In this document: piece after piece, positions 47,252 through 56,937 of the stretch | How the letters are laid out: each line of letters opens with the position of its first letter | Position numbering within the stretch: the first letter of the stretch is position 1 | Source: Fundidesulfovibrio agrisoli | GTDB taxonomy: Bacteria; Desulfobacterota; Desulfovibrionia; Desulfovibrionales; Desulfovibrionaceae | Length of the DNA: 64,000 nucleotides | Assembly: GCF_022808715.1 (NCBI RefSeq) | Contig: NZ_JAKZKX010000012.1 | Location: 22,807 to 86,806 of the forward strand | Direction of reading: 5' to 3' | Translations under genes and position numbers: made by a program | Notes under the pieces: generated by a model | The model's input: only the letters and a program-made list of their open reading frames with translations | Database searches by the model: none | Told to the model about the DNA's origin: nothing

Positions 47252-50200
47252 TCAGGCCGTTCTGGAGAGCTCGTCTGCGGTCTCTCCCGCCGCTTTCAGG
47301 AATGCGGCCAGCTCGGCCTCGAAATCGACCAGCAGGCTCTCGGCCCCCGGACAGGCCGCGCCGTCAAACGCCCCGGCCAGCGCCTCCTCCAGCCCGCGCG
47401 AGCTGGCGTGCAGCCTCTCGCCGCCCAGGTTCGCGGAGAGGCCCTTGATGGAGTGCACCAGGGCGCGGGCCTCCTCCAGCCTGCCCCGTTCCATCATTCC
47501 GGCCAGATCGGCCCCGGTATGGGAGTACTCCCGCGCGAAACCGCCCAGAAGCCTGGCATAGAGCCCGGTGTTGCCCATGAGCATGGTCAGGGCCTTCTCC
47601 CTGTTCAGCACCGCCGCCCCGGCCTGAAGCCCCTCTCCCGCAAGCAGCGGGCGCAGCGCGGCGTAGAGCGCGGCCGCGCTCACCGGCTTGCAGAGGTAAC
47701 CGGCCATGCCCGCCTCCATGCAGCGCCGCCTGTCCTGCGGACTGGCCATGCCGGTGAGCGCCACAACGGGGATGGCCCGCCCCCCGGCCGTCTCCCGCTG
47801 CTTGAGTGCGCGCAGCACCTCGAAGCCGTCCATGCCCGGCATCACGATATCCAGAAGCACCGCGTCGAAATCCCGCTGCGCGGCGACGTTCAGGGCTTCC
47901 TGCCCGCTCTCCGCCTCCACCGCGGTCAGCCCCCCGAGGCGCAGCATCTCGGCCACGGCGTGGCGGCTGAGCTCCTTGTCCTCGACCACCAGCACCGTGG
48001 CGCCCTCCATGCCTCGGGCCAGGCCCTTGATGTCCTGGAGCTCCGCCCCTTTGCCCGCGCCCGGCGGGTGGTCCGCCCCCCCGGCGGCCGAGCCGGCCAC
48101 GGGGAGCGTGAAACGCACCATCACGGTCGTGCCCGCGCCCGGTTCGGTCCGCATCGAGAGCGCGCCGCCCATGCGGGAGGCCAGGCGCCCGGCGATGGCC
48201 AGGCCCAGGCCGGTCCCGTCGTAGCGCCTGGTCAGCCCGGTGTCGGCTTGGGTGAAGGGCTCCATGAGCTGCCCGGCCATGGCCGGGTCCATGCCGATGC
48301 CCGTATCCCGCACGGTGCAGGTCAGAACCGCGTGGCCATCCTCGGGAGCTTCGAGCTCCATGCGCAGTTCGACCTCGCCCCGCTCCGTGAACTTCAGGGC
48401 GTTGTCCGTCAGGCAGGCAAGCAGCTTTCGCAAGTGCAGGGCGTCGCCCACCAGGGAGAGCTCCGCGCCCGGGCCGGTGATGTCCGCCCTGAATCCGAGG
48501 CCTTTGGACACGGCCTCCTCCTCGTAGGCCTCCCGCAGCTCGCGCAGCACCGAGGCGGGCTCGAAGGGGTCGCTGGCCAGGTTCAGCGCGCCGGACTCCA
48601 TGCCGGAGTAATCCAGAATGTCGCTGATGACCGAGAGCAGCACCTTGCCCGCCTCCAGGGACTTCTCCAGGTTGGAGCGCTGGACCGGAGCCAGGGGGGT
48701 GCGCAGGGTCAGCTCGGTCAGGCCCATCACGGCGTTGAGCGGGGAGCGCAGTTCGTGGCTGACGCCCGCCAGAAAGCGGCCTTTGGCCTCGCTGGCCTCC
48801 TGGGCCTGCCGCACGGCCGTGAGCAACGGCGTCACATCGGTCAAGGCGGCGACCACGCTGCCGACGCCGCCGTCGGGGTCGTGCAGGGCGCTGGCGCATA
48901 TGTTGCCCCAGAACATGGTGCCGTCTCCGCGGATGAAGCGCTGCTGCACGCAGACCCGCTCGGATTTGCCGCCAAGCAGGTCGTCATGCAGGGCGCGCAG
49001 GGCGGGCCTGTCCTCGGGGAGGATGATGTCGTAGCAGGTGATGCTGCGCAGCTCCGCCGGAGTCATGCCGAGCAGTTCGGCGCAGGCCTTGTTGGAGAGA
49101 ATGAACCGGCCGCCGGCGTCCACCTCCACCAGGCCGCAGTCCACGGTGTTGAACACGGAGTCAATGCGGGCCCTGCTCCTGCGCAGCTCGCGCAGGGCGG
49201 CCTCCCGGCGTGAGACGTCGAGCACGATGGACTGCAGCAGCGTCACGCCCCCGCGCTGCAAGGGGCCGGCGTAGATGTCCACGTCACGGATCTCGCCGGA
49301 GGCCAGGACGTGCCTGGCCTGGTGGTTCCGGCTCTCCCGGGCCACCTCGGAGCGCATGCGGCGGGCGATCTCCTCCGTGGGGGTCATGCTGAAATCGGAG
49401 ACGGTTTTGCCCAGAAACGCGGCCTTGTCGAAGCCGTAGAAGGCCAGCGCGGCGGGGTTGACGTCGACGACGCGCAGCGTGGCCGGGTCGATGAGCATTT
49501 TCACGGCCGGGTTGTTCTCGAACATTCCCCGGGAGAACTCCGCCTCCTCCTGCAAGGCCGCCAGGGCCTTCCTGCCCGCGCGCACCTCCGCGGACAGGCT
49601 GCGCGAGACCCGCAGCAGCACCTGCCTGCGCTTTTCCGCCAGGGCGCGCATGCGCAGGGGCTGGAGCATGAGCAGATAGAGGAGCAGCCCGCTCCCGAAG
49701 GCCACGGCCAGCCCGGCCAGGGCGAAGCCCGCGTGGGCTTCCAGGCCCGGCAGGGGCCGTGCGTCGCGCATGTTCAGTCGCAGATGCAGCCCCGGGGCGG
49801 ATATGTCCATCGAGACCGTCAGGGCCGCGGCCCCGGGCTCGAAAGGGAGAGGCTCCCCTGCCAGCGGCGGGGCCGCCTCCGGTCCGGACAGGGCCTGCTC
49901 CAGGCGGTAGGAGAGCCCATCCTCCAGGGAATCGAGGCCTGACTGGGCCAGAAGGTTCGGCAGGGTCTGCGCCGACATCGCAAGCCCCCGGACCGTCTTG
50001 CCGGCGTCGTCCTCCACCGGGGCCAGGCCCAGCATGCGCGGCGCCCCGCCGCAGAGACTGAAAGGCCCGGCCACGCGTCCGTGCCCTTCTCGAACGGCCT
50101 GTTGCGCGGCGGGCCCCAGGCGCTGGTCCATCAGGAGATCCATCCCGAGAAGGCACTCCAGGCCGTGGGGAGGCTGCACCAGGGCCAGCACGCCGCCAGG

Positions 50201-50497
50201 CGCGAGCCCCACCGCCCCGGCGGCGGGGAACACCCCCGACAGGTGGGAGCCAAGCTCCGCCAGGTGCCGCTCGACGGGCATGTTCAGGCTGGTGATGTCG
50301 GCCAGCCCCTGGGAAGCCTGGGCCAGCTGCGTCAGGGCCTTCTCGAGGGATTGGGCGCGAACGGCGCAAACCCCCTGCAAAGAGGATAAGGCCATCTCGC
50401 GGTCGTTTCGCAGTTGGGCGCGCAGTTGCAGGACGATACCGGCACCTATGGCGCAAAATAGCAGGAGAGGGGGCAGAAGGGACGTGAACTTCTTCAT
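47252..50497 (-). CDS. Hybrid histidine kinase with receiver and Hpt domains
   Basis: The 1081-residue protein has a membrane anchor ([21 protein letters not shown]), a periplasmic sensor of about 240 residues, a second membrane segment ([20 protein letters not shown]), two PAS modules, a kinase core with His581 in [16 protein letters not shown], catalytic box [11 protein letters not shown], a receiver with Asp883 in [12 protein letters not shown], and a C-terminal Hpt domain with His1015 in [13 protein letters not shown]. The full phosphorelay is in one chain. The start at 50497 (MKKFTSL) has AAAGGCGAG upstream. It probably signals with the adjacent GGDEF-EAL or receiver proteins. Confidence 0.93.
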   Translation of the reverse strand: MKKFTSLLPPLLLFCAIGAGIVLQLRAQLRNDREMALSSLQGVCAVRAQSLEKALTQLAQASQGLADITSLNMPVERHLAELGSHLSGVFPAAGAVGLAPGGVLALVQPPHGLECLLGMDLLMDQRLGPAAQQAVREGHGRVAGPFSLCGGAPRMLGLAPVEDDAGKTVRGLAMSAQTLPNLLAQSGLDSLEDGLSYRLEQALSGPEAAPPLAGEPLPFEPGAAALTVSMDISAPGLHLRLNMRDARPLPGLEAHAGFALAGLAVAFGSGLLLYLLMLQPLRMRALAEKRRQVLLRVSRSLSAEVRAGRKALAALQEEAEFSRGMFENNPAVKMLIDPATLRVVDVNPAALAFYGFDKAAFLGKTVSDFSMTPTEEIARRMRSEVARESRNHQARHVLASGEIRDVDIYAGPLQRGGVTLLQSIVLDVSRREAALRELRRSRARIDSVFNTVDCGLVEVDAGGRFILSNKACAELLGMTPAELRSITCYDIILPEDRPALRALHDDLLGGKSERVCVQQRFIRGDGTMFWGNICASALHDPDGGVGSVVAALTDVTPLLTAVRQAQEASEAKGRFLAGVSHELRSPLNAVMGLTELTLRTPLAPVQRSNLEKSLEAGKVLLSVISDILDYSGMESGALNLASDPFEPASVLRELREAYEEEAVSKGLGFRADITGPGAELSLVGDALHLRKLLACLTDNALKFTERGEVELRMELEAPEDGHAVLTCTVRDTGIGMDPAMAGQLMEPFTQADTGLTRRYDGTGLGLAIAGRLASRMGGALSMRTEPGAGTTVMVRFTLPVAGSAAGGADHPPGAGKGAELQDIKGLARGMEGATVLVVEDKELSRHAVAEMLRLGGLTAVEAESGQEALNVAAQRDFDAVLLDIVMPGMDGFEVLRALKQRETAGGRAIPVVALTGMASPQDRRRCMEAGMAGYLCKPVSAAALYAALRPLLAGEGLQAGAAVLNREKALTMLMGNTGLYARLLGGFAREYSHTGADLAGMMERGRLEEARALVHSIKGLSANLGGERLHASSRGLEEALAGAFDGAACPGAESLLVDFEAELAAFLKAAGETADELSRTA

Positions 50498-50665
50498 GCT
50501 CGCCTTTGACCAGCCGGAGCAACTGAAGCCTCCGGCCCGGTATGGCATGCTAACAGCATGTACCTCGGCCTGTAAATCACCCAAGGCAAAAACAATTCCA
50601 AGGAGATGAGGATCCCGCGCACCCCTTCGCCGCATGCCGCGGCCCGGCGTTCAGGCGAAACAAAA

Positions 50666-50692
50666 GCCCCGGGGCCGCGTTGGCCCCGGGGC
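50666..50692 (-). terminator. Terminator of the sulfur-module minus-strand operon
   Basis: GCCCCGGGGCC and GGCCCCGGGGC form an 11-bp perfect stem with a five-base loop, ending in TTTTG on the minus strand. A second GC palindrome lies at about 50703-50726. The hairpin follows the stop of the gene at 50746 by about 54 bases. Confidence 0.8.
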
Positions 50693-50745
50693 GTGGGATG
50701 CTCCCCGGGGCTGCGACGCCCCGGGGAAATCACGGTCTTGAGCTG

Positions 50746-51141
50746 CTAGAACAGGCCCAGCAGGGAGAGGCCCAGCAGCGCCAGGCCCACCACCGCGATG
50801 CGCTTGACCCACAGGGGGCTGACGCGCTTGGCGATCTGCGGGGCGATGAAGCCGGCCAGAATGGCCGCCGGGAACATGATGAGGAAGAAGGTGAGGTCGA
50901 AGTTGCCGAACTGGTAGTGGCGCATCGAGCTCATGAGGGTGTTGAACAGGATGGCCAGCAGCGAGCTGCCCACCACCAGGTACATGGGCAGGCCCAGCAC
51001 CACGGTCATCAGGGGCACCATGAAGGGGCCGCCGCCGAAGCCGAACATGGAGGCCACGATGGCCAGGATGAAGGCGCCGATGCAGCCGATGACGATGTTG
51101 ACCTTGAACTCCTGGCCCCAGAATTCGACGATGATATGCAT
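50746..51141 (-). CDS. TauE/SafE permease, C-terminal half (split)
   Basis: The 131-residue membrane protein has four hydrophobic segments, starting with VIGCIGAFILAIVASMFGFGGGPFMVPLM, the FGFGGG repeat motif of the TauE/SafE sulfite/organosulfonate exporter family. This is about half the normal length. The other half is in the adjacent 426-residue protein, which suggests that the two chains assemble into one permease. The ATG has AAGGAG upstream. The start is 27 bases after the upstream gene's stop. Confidence 0.78.
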   Translation of the reverse strand: MHIIVEFWGQEFKVNIVIGCIGAFILAIVASMFGFGGGPFMVPLMTVVLGLPMYLVVGSSLLAILFNTLMSSMRHYQFGNFDLTFFLIMFPAAILAGFIAPQIAKRVSPLWVKRIAVVGLALLGLSLLGLF

Positions 51142-51168
51142 GGAAATGCTCCTTGATCCTAGGTTGGG

Positions 51169-52449
51169 CTAGGCTTTCTTGCCGGCGGCGGATTCTTCCG
51201 CCCGGCGCTTGAATTCCTTGAGGATGGCCTGTTCCTTCTTGTTCTTGGCCAGGTACCCGGGGGTGGTCTGCCAGAACATCAGGGCGCCCAGGATCAGCAG
51301 GATGATGCCGAACACGAACTTGAACTGGTCGAGCGTGATGAGCTCCGTCATCTTGGGGCCGATGAAGCCGCCCGCTGCCATGGCCAGGCCCATGATGGTG
51401 CCCAGCTTCCAACTGATGAACTTGATCTTGGAGTAGTTGTAGATGCCCGAAGCCTGGGAGAAGAGCACGGTGGGCGTCACGGTGCCGGCCACGATGGTGT
51501 GGGGCAGCGCGGGCCAGACGGAGAGCAGGATCGGGTTGAGCAGGAAGCCGCCGCCCGCGCCCATGAGCACGCCGAACACGCCGATGCCCAGGGTGAGCAG
51601 GAAGGGCCAGAACACGTTGAGGCTGGTGCCCGCACCGGCCATGTACATGACCGGGAAGCTGATGTTGTTCTCGACGGTGACCGGCTTGGACTTGAGGCTC
51701 TTGTCCGAATAGGCGGTGATCACGTACTTGCCGGGGGCGCTGCCGTCGGCGATCTTGACCTTGCAGGTGTAGGAGCCGTCAGGCTGCACCTGAACCGTGG
51801 GGGAGAGCAGCTTGCCGGGGCTGCGGAAGCGGGCCTTCATCAGCTGCATGGAGCGGCGGCGGTTCTCCTGGGGGTCCAGGGAGGGGAGCTTGTCGCCGCG
51901 CGAACCGATGATGGAGGCGGTCAGGCTGGTCTGGTAGGCGTCGATGGCCACGCCTGCGGGAGCGTTGTAGGCGATGTCCGCGCCGAGTTCCTTGATGGCG
52001 TCGGAGTAGGCGAACTTGCCGCCCTGGGCCTTGAACTTGTCGAAGACCTCCTTGGTGGAGGCCGGGGTGTAGATCTGGTAGAAAGCGGGAATATGCTCGG
52101 AGAGGTAGAGCTTGTAGGGGCGGACGCCGTCCTTGTTCGGCTTGTCGTCGAAGAACACGGCGCGCACGTCGGCGTCGTTCTCCACCTCGAGGTACACGGG
52201 CTTGCCGGGCTGGGTCTTGCCGCTCACGGTGATCTCGCCGCCATTGGAGAGGGCGGTCTTGTCCACCGCGATGGTCAGCTCACCCGCGGCGCCAGCCGGG
52301 GCCGCAGCAGGGGCCGCAGCCGGCGCAGCCGCCGGAGCCTGGGCCGCAGGCTGGCTGGGGGTGTCCTGCGCCTGGCCAAAGGGCACATAGTACGATGCCA
52401 GCACAAGGCAGAGCATCACGGCCGAGATGATTCCACGTTTTCTCGACAT
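51169..52449 (-). CDS. TauE/SafE permease, N-terminal half, with a periplasmic domain
   Basis: The 426-residue protein has a signal-like N-terminus, an Ala-Pro repeat linker (AAPAAAPAAAPAG), a periplasmic domain of about 230 residues that includes ELTIAVDKTALSNGGEITVSG and YTCKVKIADGSAPGKYVITA (beta-rich, immunoglobulin-like), then membrane segments and the TauE motif LMGAGGGFLLNPILL plus GIYNYSKIKFISWKLG. The extra domain is unusual for the family and may capture or present a sulfur compound. AGGAG lies before the ATG. Confidence 0.78.
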   Translation of the reverse strand: MSRKRGIISAVMLCLVLASYYVPFGQAQDTPSQPAAQAPAAAPAAAPAAAPAGAAGELTIAVDKTALSNGGEITVSGKTQPGKPVYLEVENDADVRAVFFDDKPNKDGVRPYKLYLSEHIPAFYQIYTPASTKEVFDKFKAQGGKFAYSDAIKELGADIAYNAPAGVAIDAYQTSLTASIIGSRGDKLPSLDPQENRRRSMQLMKARFRSPGKLLSPTVQVQPDGSYTCKVKIADGSAPGKYVITAYSDKSLKSKPVTVENNISFPVMYMAGAGTSLNVFWPFLLTLGIGVFGVLMGAGGGFLLNPILLSVWPALPHTIVAGTVTPTVLFSQASGIYNYSKIKFISWKLGTIMGLAMAAGGFIGPKMTELITLDQFKFVFGIILLILGALMFWQTTPGYLAKNKKEQAILKEFKRRAEESAAGKKA

Positions 52450-52521
52450 GGCAATAAACTCCTTCGATCCGTCGTGTTGTCCTAACCGTCCGGCGAAAAT
52501 CCGCCCCCACCACAGGGCCGG

Positions 52522-53043
52522 CTACAGACCGGGTTCTTCCAATTGATGCTTGAGCAGTTTCATGCCCCAGGAGGCGCGGATGTCGCGCGAGGCCTCGTTG
52601 GGGCGCACGAACTCGAGGGCGTGCGCGGTGCAGGCGGTGACGCAGGCCGGGTTCTTGCCCTGGTCGATCCGGTCGCGGCAGAAGTCGCACTTGATGGCCT
52701 TGCCCGTGGCTTCGTCCCACTGCGGTACGTTCCAGGGGCAGGCGATGATGCAGGCCTTGCAGCCCACGCACAGGGTGGACTGCACGTAGACGATGCCGTC
52801 CTTGTCGCGACGGGTCATGGCGCCTGTGGGGCATGCGGAGACGCACCAGGGCTCCTCGCAATGGAAGCAGGGCATGAACAGGCTCATGATCTTGGGCTTG
52901 CCGCCCTTCTTCACCGGGCCCACGCTCACCAGCTGCCCCAGCCGCGCGCCGATGGGCACCCGGTTCTTGGCCTTGCAGTGCACCTCGCAGGCCTTGCAGC
53001 TGATGCAGCGTTTGGCGTTGGTTTTGATGTAGTACAGACTCAT
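52522..53043 (-). CDS. Four-cluster ferredoxin-type electron-transfer subunit
   Basis: The 173-residue protein belongs to the DmsB/PhsB/NrfC Fe-S family. Four cysteine clusters are visible: CISCKACEVHCKAKN, CFHCEEPWCVSACPTGA, CVGCKACIIACPWNV and CDFCRDRIDQGKNPACVTAC, enough for four [4Fe-4S] clusters. No Tat signal is seen, so it is cytoplasmic. It probably pairs with the divergent molybdopterin oxidoreductase gene at 53502. GGAGGG precedes the ATG at 53043. Confidence 0.92.
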   Translation of the reverse strand: MSLYYIKTNAKRCISCKACEVHCKAKNRVPIGARLGQLVSVGPVKKGGKPKIMSLFMPCFHCEEPWCVSACPTGAMTRRDKDGIVYVQSTLCVGCKACIIACPWNVPQWDEATGKAIKCDFCRDRIDQGKNPACVTACTAHALEFVRPNEASRDIRASWGMKLLKHQLEEPGL

Positions 53044-53501
53044 GATTTTCCCTCCGTGGCCCGGGCGGCCGTCAGGCGGAACGTGCCCGATCAATCAGGG
53101 GCATACATTCCGCAAACATCCATTGCAATTTTCAATAAATGATCGTCTCCACACTTCCCATAAAAAAGATGCGCCTCACAGCGCTTCGCCATCTGGCAAA
53201 TCTGTAGCATCGGCTTAGTAGCCCGTTCTGGCGGGCGTTACAGACGTTTCTCACGAATGCGCGGGTGCCGCAACCACGTCAAGGAACCAGCCAGGTATGC
53301 TTGCCCGGTGCACATCGCCTTGCAACTCCCATAGGGAATTTCCTTATTCGGGGCAACCTACGTTAATTTTATCTCAATCTCCATGCTGTCTTGTCATGCA
53401 TTTTCGGAACTGCTACGGATCGCCCAAAGTAGATGCCAGGGAACACCGCCCGTTTTGGGCGGCCAGTGGAGTGTCCAGGGCGAATCAGTCAGGAGGGGTC
53501 C
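53044..53501. promoter_or_regulatory. Divergent promoter region with a sigma-54-like site
   Basis: This 458-base gap separates the Fe-S/permease genes from the molybdopterin oxidoreductase gene and is AT-richer than its surroundings. At 53194-53209 the sequence TGGCAAATCTGTAGCA has GG and GC separated by 10 bases, like the -24/-12 elements of sigma-54 promoters, though the -12 half is imperfect. No gene is seen here. Confidence 0.4.
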
Positions 53502-55586
53502 ATGTCCAAGAAGGAAGTCTTCAGCGTCTGCGGCATGTGCACTGTGCGCTGCCCGATCATGGTGGACGTCGAAGACGGTGAAATCCGCTTCATTCAAGGC
53601 AATCCGCATTCACCTCTCAAAGGTGCGCTCTGCGCCAGGGGCGCCGCCGGCCCGGCCCTGGAGGCCGACGCCGAACGGCCCCAGCACCCCATGATCCGCC
53701 AGGGTGCGCGCGGTGAAGGCAAGTGGGCCAGGGTCAGCTGGGACGAAGCCTTCGACTACGTGGCTGAGAAGCTCAAGGGGCTCATGGAGCAGCACGGCCC
53801 CCGCACCGTGCTCTTCTCCGACCGGGGCGGCCCCTTCGTGGACCTGCACCAGGGCTTCATGCGCGCCATCGGCTCGCCCAACTACTGCAACCACGACGTC
53901 TCCTGCGCGCGCAACGTGCAGCACGCCAGCCGCTCCGTCACGGGCCTGCCCCGCACCGAGCTGGTGTACGACTACTCCAACGCCAAGCACATCGTGCTGC
54001 AGACCCGCAACATCTTCGAGGCCATCAACGTGGCCGAGGTCAACTCCGTGCTCGACGGCATCGACAAGGGCTGCGAGCTGACCTGCATCGACATCCGCGC
54101 CACGGTCACCGCCAGCAAGGCGGACAACTTCTTCATGATCCGCCCCGGCACGGACTACGCCTTCAACCTGGCCGTCATCCACGAACTGCTGCACAAGGGC
54201 CTCTACGACAAGCACTACGCCGAGCTCTGGATCAAGGACCTCGACCGCCTGCGCACCTTCGTGGAGCCCTACTCCCCGGCCTGGGCCGCCAGGGAGTGCG
54301 GCGTGGAGGAGCGGGCCATCACCGCCCTGGTGAAGGATCTGGCCAAGGCCGCCCCGGCCGTGATCTGGCACCCGGGCTGGATGACCGCCCGCTTCAAGGA
54401 CTCCTTCTACGTCAGCCGCACGGCCTACATCATCAACGCCCTGCTGGGCTCCATCGGCGCCAAGGGCGGCCTGCCCCTGGCCAGCACCCCCAAGGACGTG
54501 GGCCGCAAGGGCATCAAGAAGCTCGTGGACCTCTTCCCCAAGCCGGAGGAGAAGCGCGCCGACGGCGTGGGTTGGCGCCTGCCCGCGCACGACGCCGGGC
54601 CGGGCCTGCTGCACAAGGCCTTCGAGGCCATCGACAGCGGCGACCCCTACCCCGTCACGGCCTACATCGCCATGCGCCACGACCCGCTCATGGCCATGCC
54701 CGACCCCGACGCCATCCGCCGCATCTGGGACAAGCTGGACCTGCTGGTGAGCGTCACCTTCACCTGGTCCGACACGGCCTGGTATTCCGACGTGGTGCTG
54801 CCGCTCTCCCCCTACCTCTCGCGCGAGTCCATCATCGCGCAGAAGGGCGGGCTCAAGCCGCAGTTCTTCTACCGCCAGAGGGCCGTGCAGCCCCGCTTCG
54901 AGACCAAGGCCGACTGGGAGATCCTCTGCGGGCTGGCCCAGCGCCTGGGCGCCGAGGGCTTCGCCTTCAAGTCCATCGAGGACATCTGGGCCTACCAGCT
55001 GCAGGACACGGGCGTGAGCGTGGAGGACCTCTCCAAGAAGGGCTTCGTGGGCCTGGCCTCCGAGCCGCGCTACCTGGCCGTTGAGGACCTCAAGTTCACC
55101 ACCCCCTCCGGCAAGATCGAAATGCGCAGCGAGAAGTGGGAGAACGCCGGGTACGATTCGCTCAAGCCCTACGAATCCCCCGCGGCCCCCGCCGGGGAGG
55201 ACCAGTTCCGCATCGCCTTCGGCCGCGTGGGCACCCACACCCAGGGCCACACCGTGAACAACCCGCTGCTCAATGAGCAGTTCCCCGAGAACGTGCTCTG
55301 GATCAACACCGCGCGGGCCAAGGCCCTCGGCATCAAGGACGGCGACACCGTGAGCATCACCTCCGCGGGCCGGGGCGGCAATATCAAGGCCTTCGTCACC
55401 GAGTTCATCCACCCCGAGGCGGCCTTCATGGTGCACGGCTTCGGGCACGACCTGCCCGTGGAGTCCCGGGCGCGCGGGCGCGGCGTGAGCGACAACGCCC
55501 TCATGCCCGGCGGTCTCGAAGTGGAGTCCGCCCCCGGCGGCGGCCTGGCCATGCAGGAGTTCTTCGTCACGGTGCGCAAGGCCTAG
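53502..55586 (+). CDS. Molybdopterin oxidoreductase, DMSO-reductase superfamily
   Basis: The 694-residue protein has an Fe-S motif at the N-terminus (Cys10, Cys13, Cys17 and Cys44 in VCGMCTVRCPIMV and GALCARG), then DRGGPFVDLHQGF, a likely Mo-coordinating Cys135 in HDVSCARNVQ, and the C-terminal molybdopterin-binding FGRVGTHTQGHTVNN. Cys as Mo ligand and the general layout fit the polysulfide/thiosulfate/arsenate group. It has no Tat signal, unlike periplasmic relatives, so it is probably cytoplasmic with the Fe-S subunit encoded divergently. The start has AGGAGGGG upstream. Confidence 0.88.
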   Translation: MSKKEVFSVCGMCTVRCPIMVDVEDGEIRFIQGNPHSPLKGALCARGAAGPALEADAERPQHPMIRQGARGEGKWARVSWDEAFDYVAEKLKGLMEQHGPRTVLFSDRGGPFVDLHQGFMRAIGSPNYCNHDVSCARNVQHASRSVTGLPRTELVYDYSNAKHIVLQTRNIFEAINVAEVNSVLDGIDKGCELTCIDIRATVTASKADNFFMIRPGTDYAFNLAVIHELLHKGLYDKHYAELWIKDLDRLRTFVEPYSPAWAARECGVEERAITALVKDLAKAAPAVIWHPGWMTARFKDSFYVSRTAYIINALLGSIGAKGGLPLASTPKDVGRKGIKKLVDLFPKPEEKRADGVGWRLPAHDAGPGLLHKAFEAIDSGDPYPVTAYIAMRHDPLMAMPDPDAIRRIWDKLDLLVSVTFTWSDTAWYSDVVLPLSPYLSRESIIAQKGGLKPQFFYRQRAVQPRFETKADWEILCGLAQRLGAEGFAFKSIEDIWAYQLQDTGVSVEDLSKKGFVGLASEPRYLAVEDLKFTTPSGKIEMRSEKWENAGYDSLKPYESPAAPAGEDQFRIAFGRVGTHTQGHTVNNPLLNEQFPENVLWINTARAKALGIKDGDTVSITSAGRGGNIKAFVTEFIHPEAAFMVHGFGHDLPVESRARGRGVSDNALMPGGLEVESAPGGGLAMQEFFVTVRKA

Positions 55587-55636
55587 CCAGGCGCGCCCGG
55601 CCGGAACCGGAGGGGGAACTCCCCCATGCAGTCATG

Positions 55637-55672
55637 GAGCCCCTCCCGGCCTGGCCGGGAGGGGCTCTTTTA
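55637..55672 (+). terminator. Terminator after the molybdopterin oxidoreductase gene
   Basis: GAGCCCCTCCCGGC and GCCGGGAGGGGCTC form a 14-bp perfect stem with a three-base loop, followed by TTTTATT. It separates this gene from the DsrE-like gene. Confidence 0.92.
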
Positions 55673-55708
55673 TTCAGCGCGGGGCGCACGCCCCGGAAGG
55701 AGATCCGT

Positions 55709-56161
55709 ATGGAAGCCAAATGCGACGAGAAGATGTGCTGCACCTTCATCTGCTCCAAGGGCACCCTGGACGGCGTCTACCCGTCGCTGGTGCTGGGGCT
55801 CAACGCCAGGCGGCTGGGGCACGAGGTGAGCCTGTTCTACACCTTCATGGGCATCAACGTGGTGCGCAAGGGCTTCATGGCCAAGCTGAAGTTCTATCCG
55901 CACGGGTTCCTGGGCGCTATCCCGGGCATGCCGGACCTGGCCACCAGCATGATGGAGAAGCAGATCGCCGAGGCCAACATCCCGAGCGTGGAGGAGATCT
56001 TCGAAATGGCCCAGCTGGAGGGCGTGAAGACCTACGCCTGCCGCATGACCCTGGACATGATGAAGATTCCCGAAAGCGACCTGCTGGAGGGCGTGGAGAT
56101 CATGAACGCGGAGCAGTATTTGAAACTGGCGGGGAAGTGCGGGATCAACATGTTCACGTAA
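55709..56161 (+). CDS. DsrE/DsrF-like sulfur-relay family protein
   Basis: The 150-residue cytoplasmic protein fits the DsrE2/DsrE-like family: TFICSKGTLDGVYPSLVLGL, LFYTFMGINVVRKGF, then YACRMTLDMMKI with a conserved cysteine near residue 112. Relatives carry persulfide sulfur in sulfur-oxidising and sulfate-reducing bacteria. Its neighbour is a molybdopterin oxidoreductase, which fits sulfur transfer. AAGGAG lies before the ATG at 55709. Confidence 0.85.
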   Translation: MEAKCDEKMCCTFICSKGTLDGVYPSLVLGLNARRLGHEVSLFYTFMGINVVRKGFMAKLKFYPHGFLGAIPGMPDLATSMMEKQIAEANIPSVEEIFEMAQLEGVKTYACRMTLDMMKIPESDLLEGVEIMNAEQYLKLAGKCGINMFT

Positions 56162-56170
56162 GACGGCAGA

Positions 56171-56211
56171 GGCCGGGGCGGCCCCCCGTTGGGACCGGCC
56201 CCGGCCGTTTT
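56171..56211 (+). terminator. Terminator after the DsrE-like gene
   Basis: GGCCGGGGC and GCCCCGGCC form a 9-bp stem with a large loop followed by GTTTTC. It lies 10 bases after the DsrE-like stop and 21 bases before the convergent flavin reductase gene. Confidence 0.75.
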
Positions 56212-56231
56212 CGGTTCATGGGGCGAAAGCC

Positions 56232-56807
56232 TTACTTCTTCATGTAGGCCGAGCCGATGCTGAAACCGGCCCCCAGGCGCTCGCCCAGGCCCCAGTAGTC
56301 CCGCGAGCCGGTGGCGTAGAGCACGGTGCCCATGTTGGTGATGTCGATCTTGCCTTCCACGTCGAGCACGTCCTTGTCGGCCTTCACGTCCACGATCTCG
56401 CCCACGAACTGGGTGTGCAGCCCCAGCTCCACCACGTGGGCCAGCCTGCACTCCAGCACCACGGGGTATTCCGCGATGTAGGGGGCGCCCACCAGGTCGC
56501 TCTTCACGGGGGTGAGCCCGGCGGCGGCGAACTTGTCCGTGTCGCGGCCCGTGGCCATGCCGAAGTAGTCGGTCTGCACCGCCTGGGTCTGGCGGGGGAT
56601 GTTCACGCAGAAGGCCTTGGCGGCCATGACGCAGCCGTGGGTGTAGGTGGCGGCGCGCAACGAGATGGCCACGCAGGGCGGCTTGGAGCAGCAGATGCCG
56701 CCCCAGGCGATGGTGGCGCCGGTGGGCTTGCCAGCGGCGTCGTAGGCGGAGACGATCCAGGCCGGAGTGGGGATGGCCAGGGTTTTGGCCCCCAGGGAAG
56801 TTTTCAT
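56232..56807 (-). CDS. Flavin reductase family protein
   Basis: The 191-residue protein is a flavin-reductase-like (FMN-binding split-barrel) protein: PTPAWIVSAYDAAGKPTGAT, CCSKPPCVAISLR and a later VGEIVDVKADKDVLD. In anaerobes these proteins act as NADH-type FMN reductases or as flavoredoxins, which are found in Desulfovibrio. AGAGGTAAT precedes the ATG. It is alone on the minus strand and is followed by a terminator-like sequence on the opposite strand. Confidence 0.86.
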   Translation of the reverse strand: MKTSLGAKTLAIPTPAWIVSAYDAAGKPTGATIAWGGICCSKPPCVAISLRAATYTHGCVMAAKAFCVNIPRQTQAVQTDYFGMATGRDTDKFAAAGLTPVKSDLVGAPYIAEYPVVLECRLAHVVELGLHTQFVGEIVDVKADKDVLDVEGKIDITNMGTVLYATGSRDYWGLGERLGAGFSIGSAYMKK

Positions 56808-56862
56808 GCGATTACCTCTTTTTGGTACATGTCAGCACACTTTGGCGGAGCTTTGGAGATAC

Positions 56863-56907
56863 GGGATTCCAAAGGGGCGCGCCCCTTTGGCCGCCGGAGG
56901 CCTCCCC
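56863..56907 (+). repeat. Palindromic intergenic repeat, copy 3
   Basis: This copy has a perfect palindrome, CCAAAGGGG with CCCCTTTGG around CGCG, and the same CCGCCGGAGGCC tail as copies at 8053 and 10570. Confidence 0.88.
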
Positions 56908-56937
56908 CGGCAGCCTCTGCCGCCGATCCAGGCGAGC

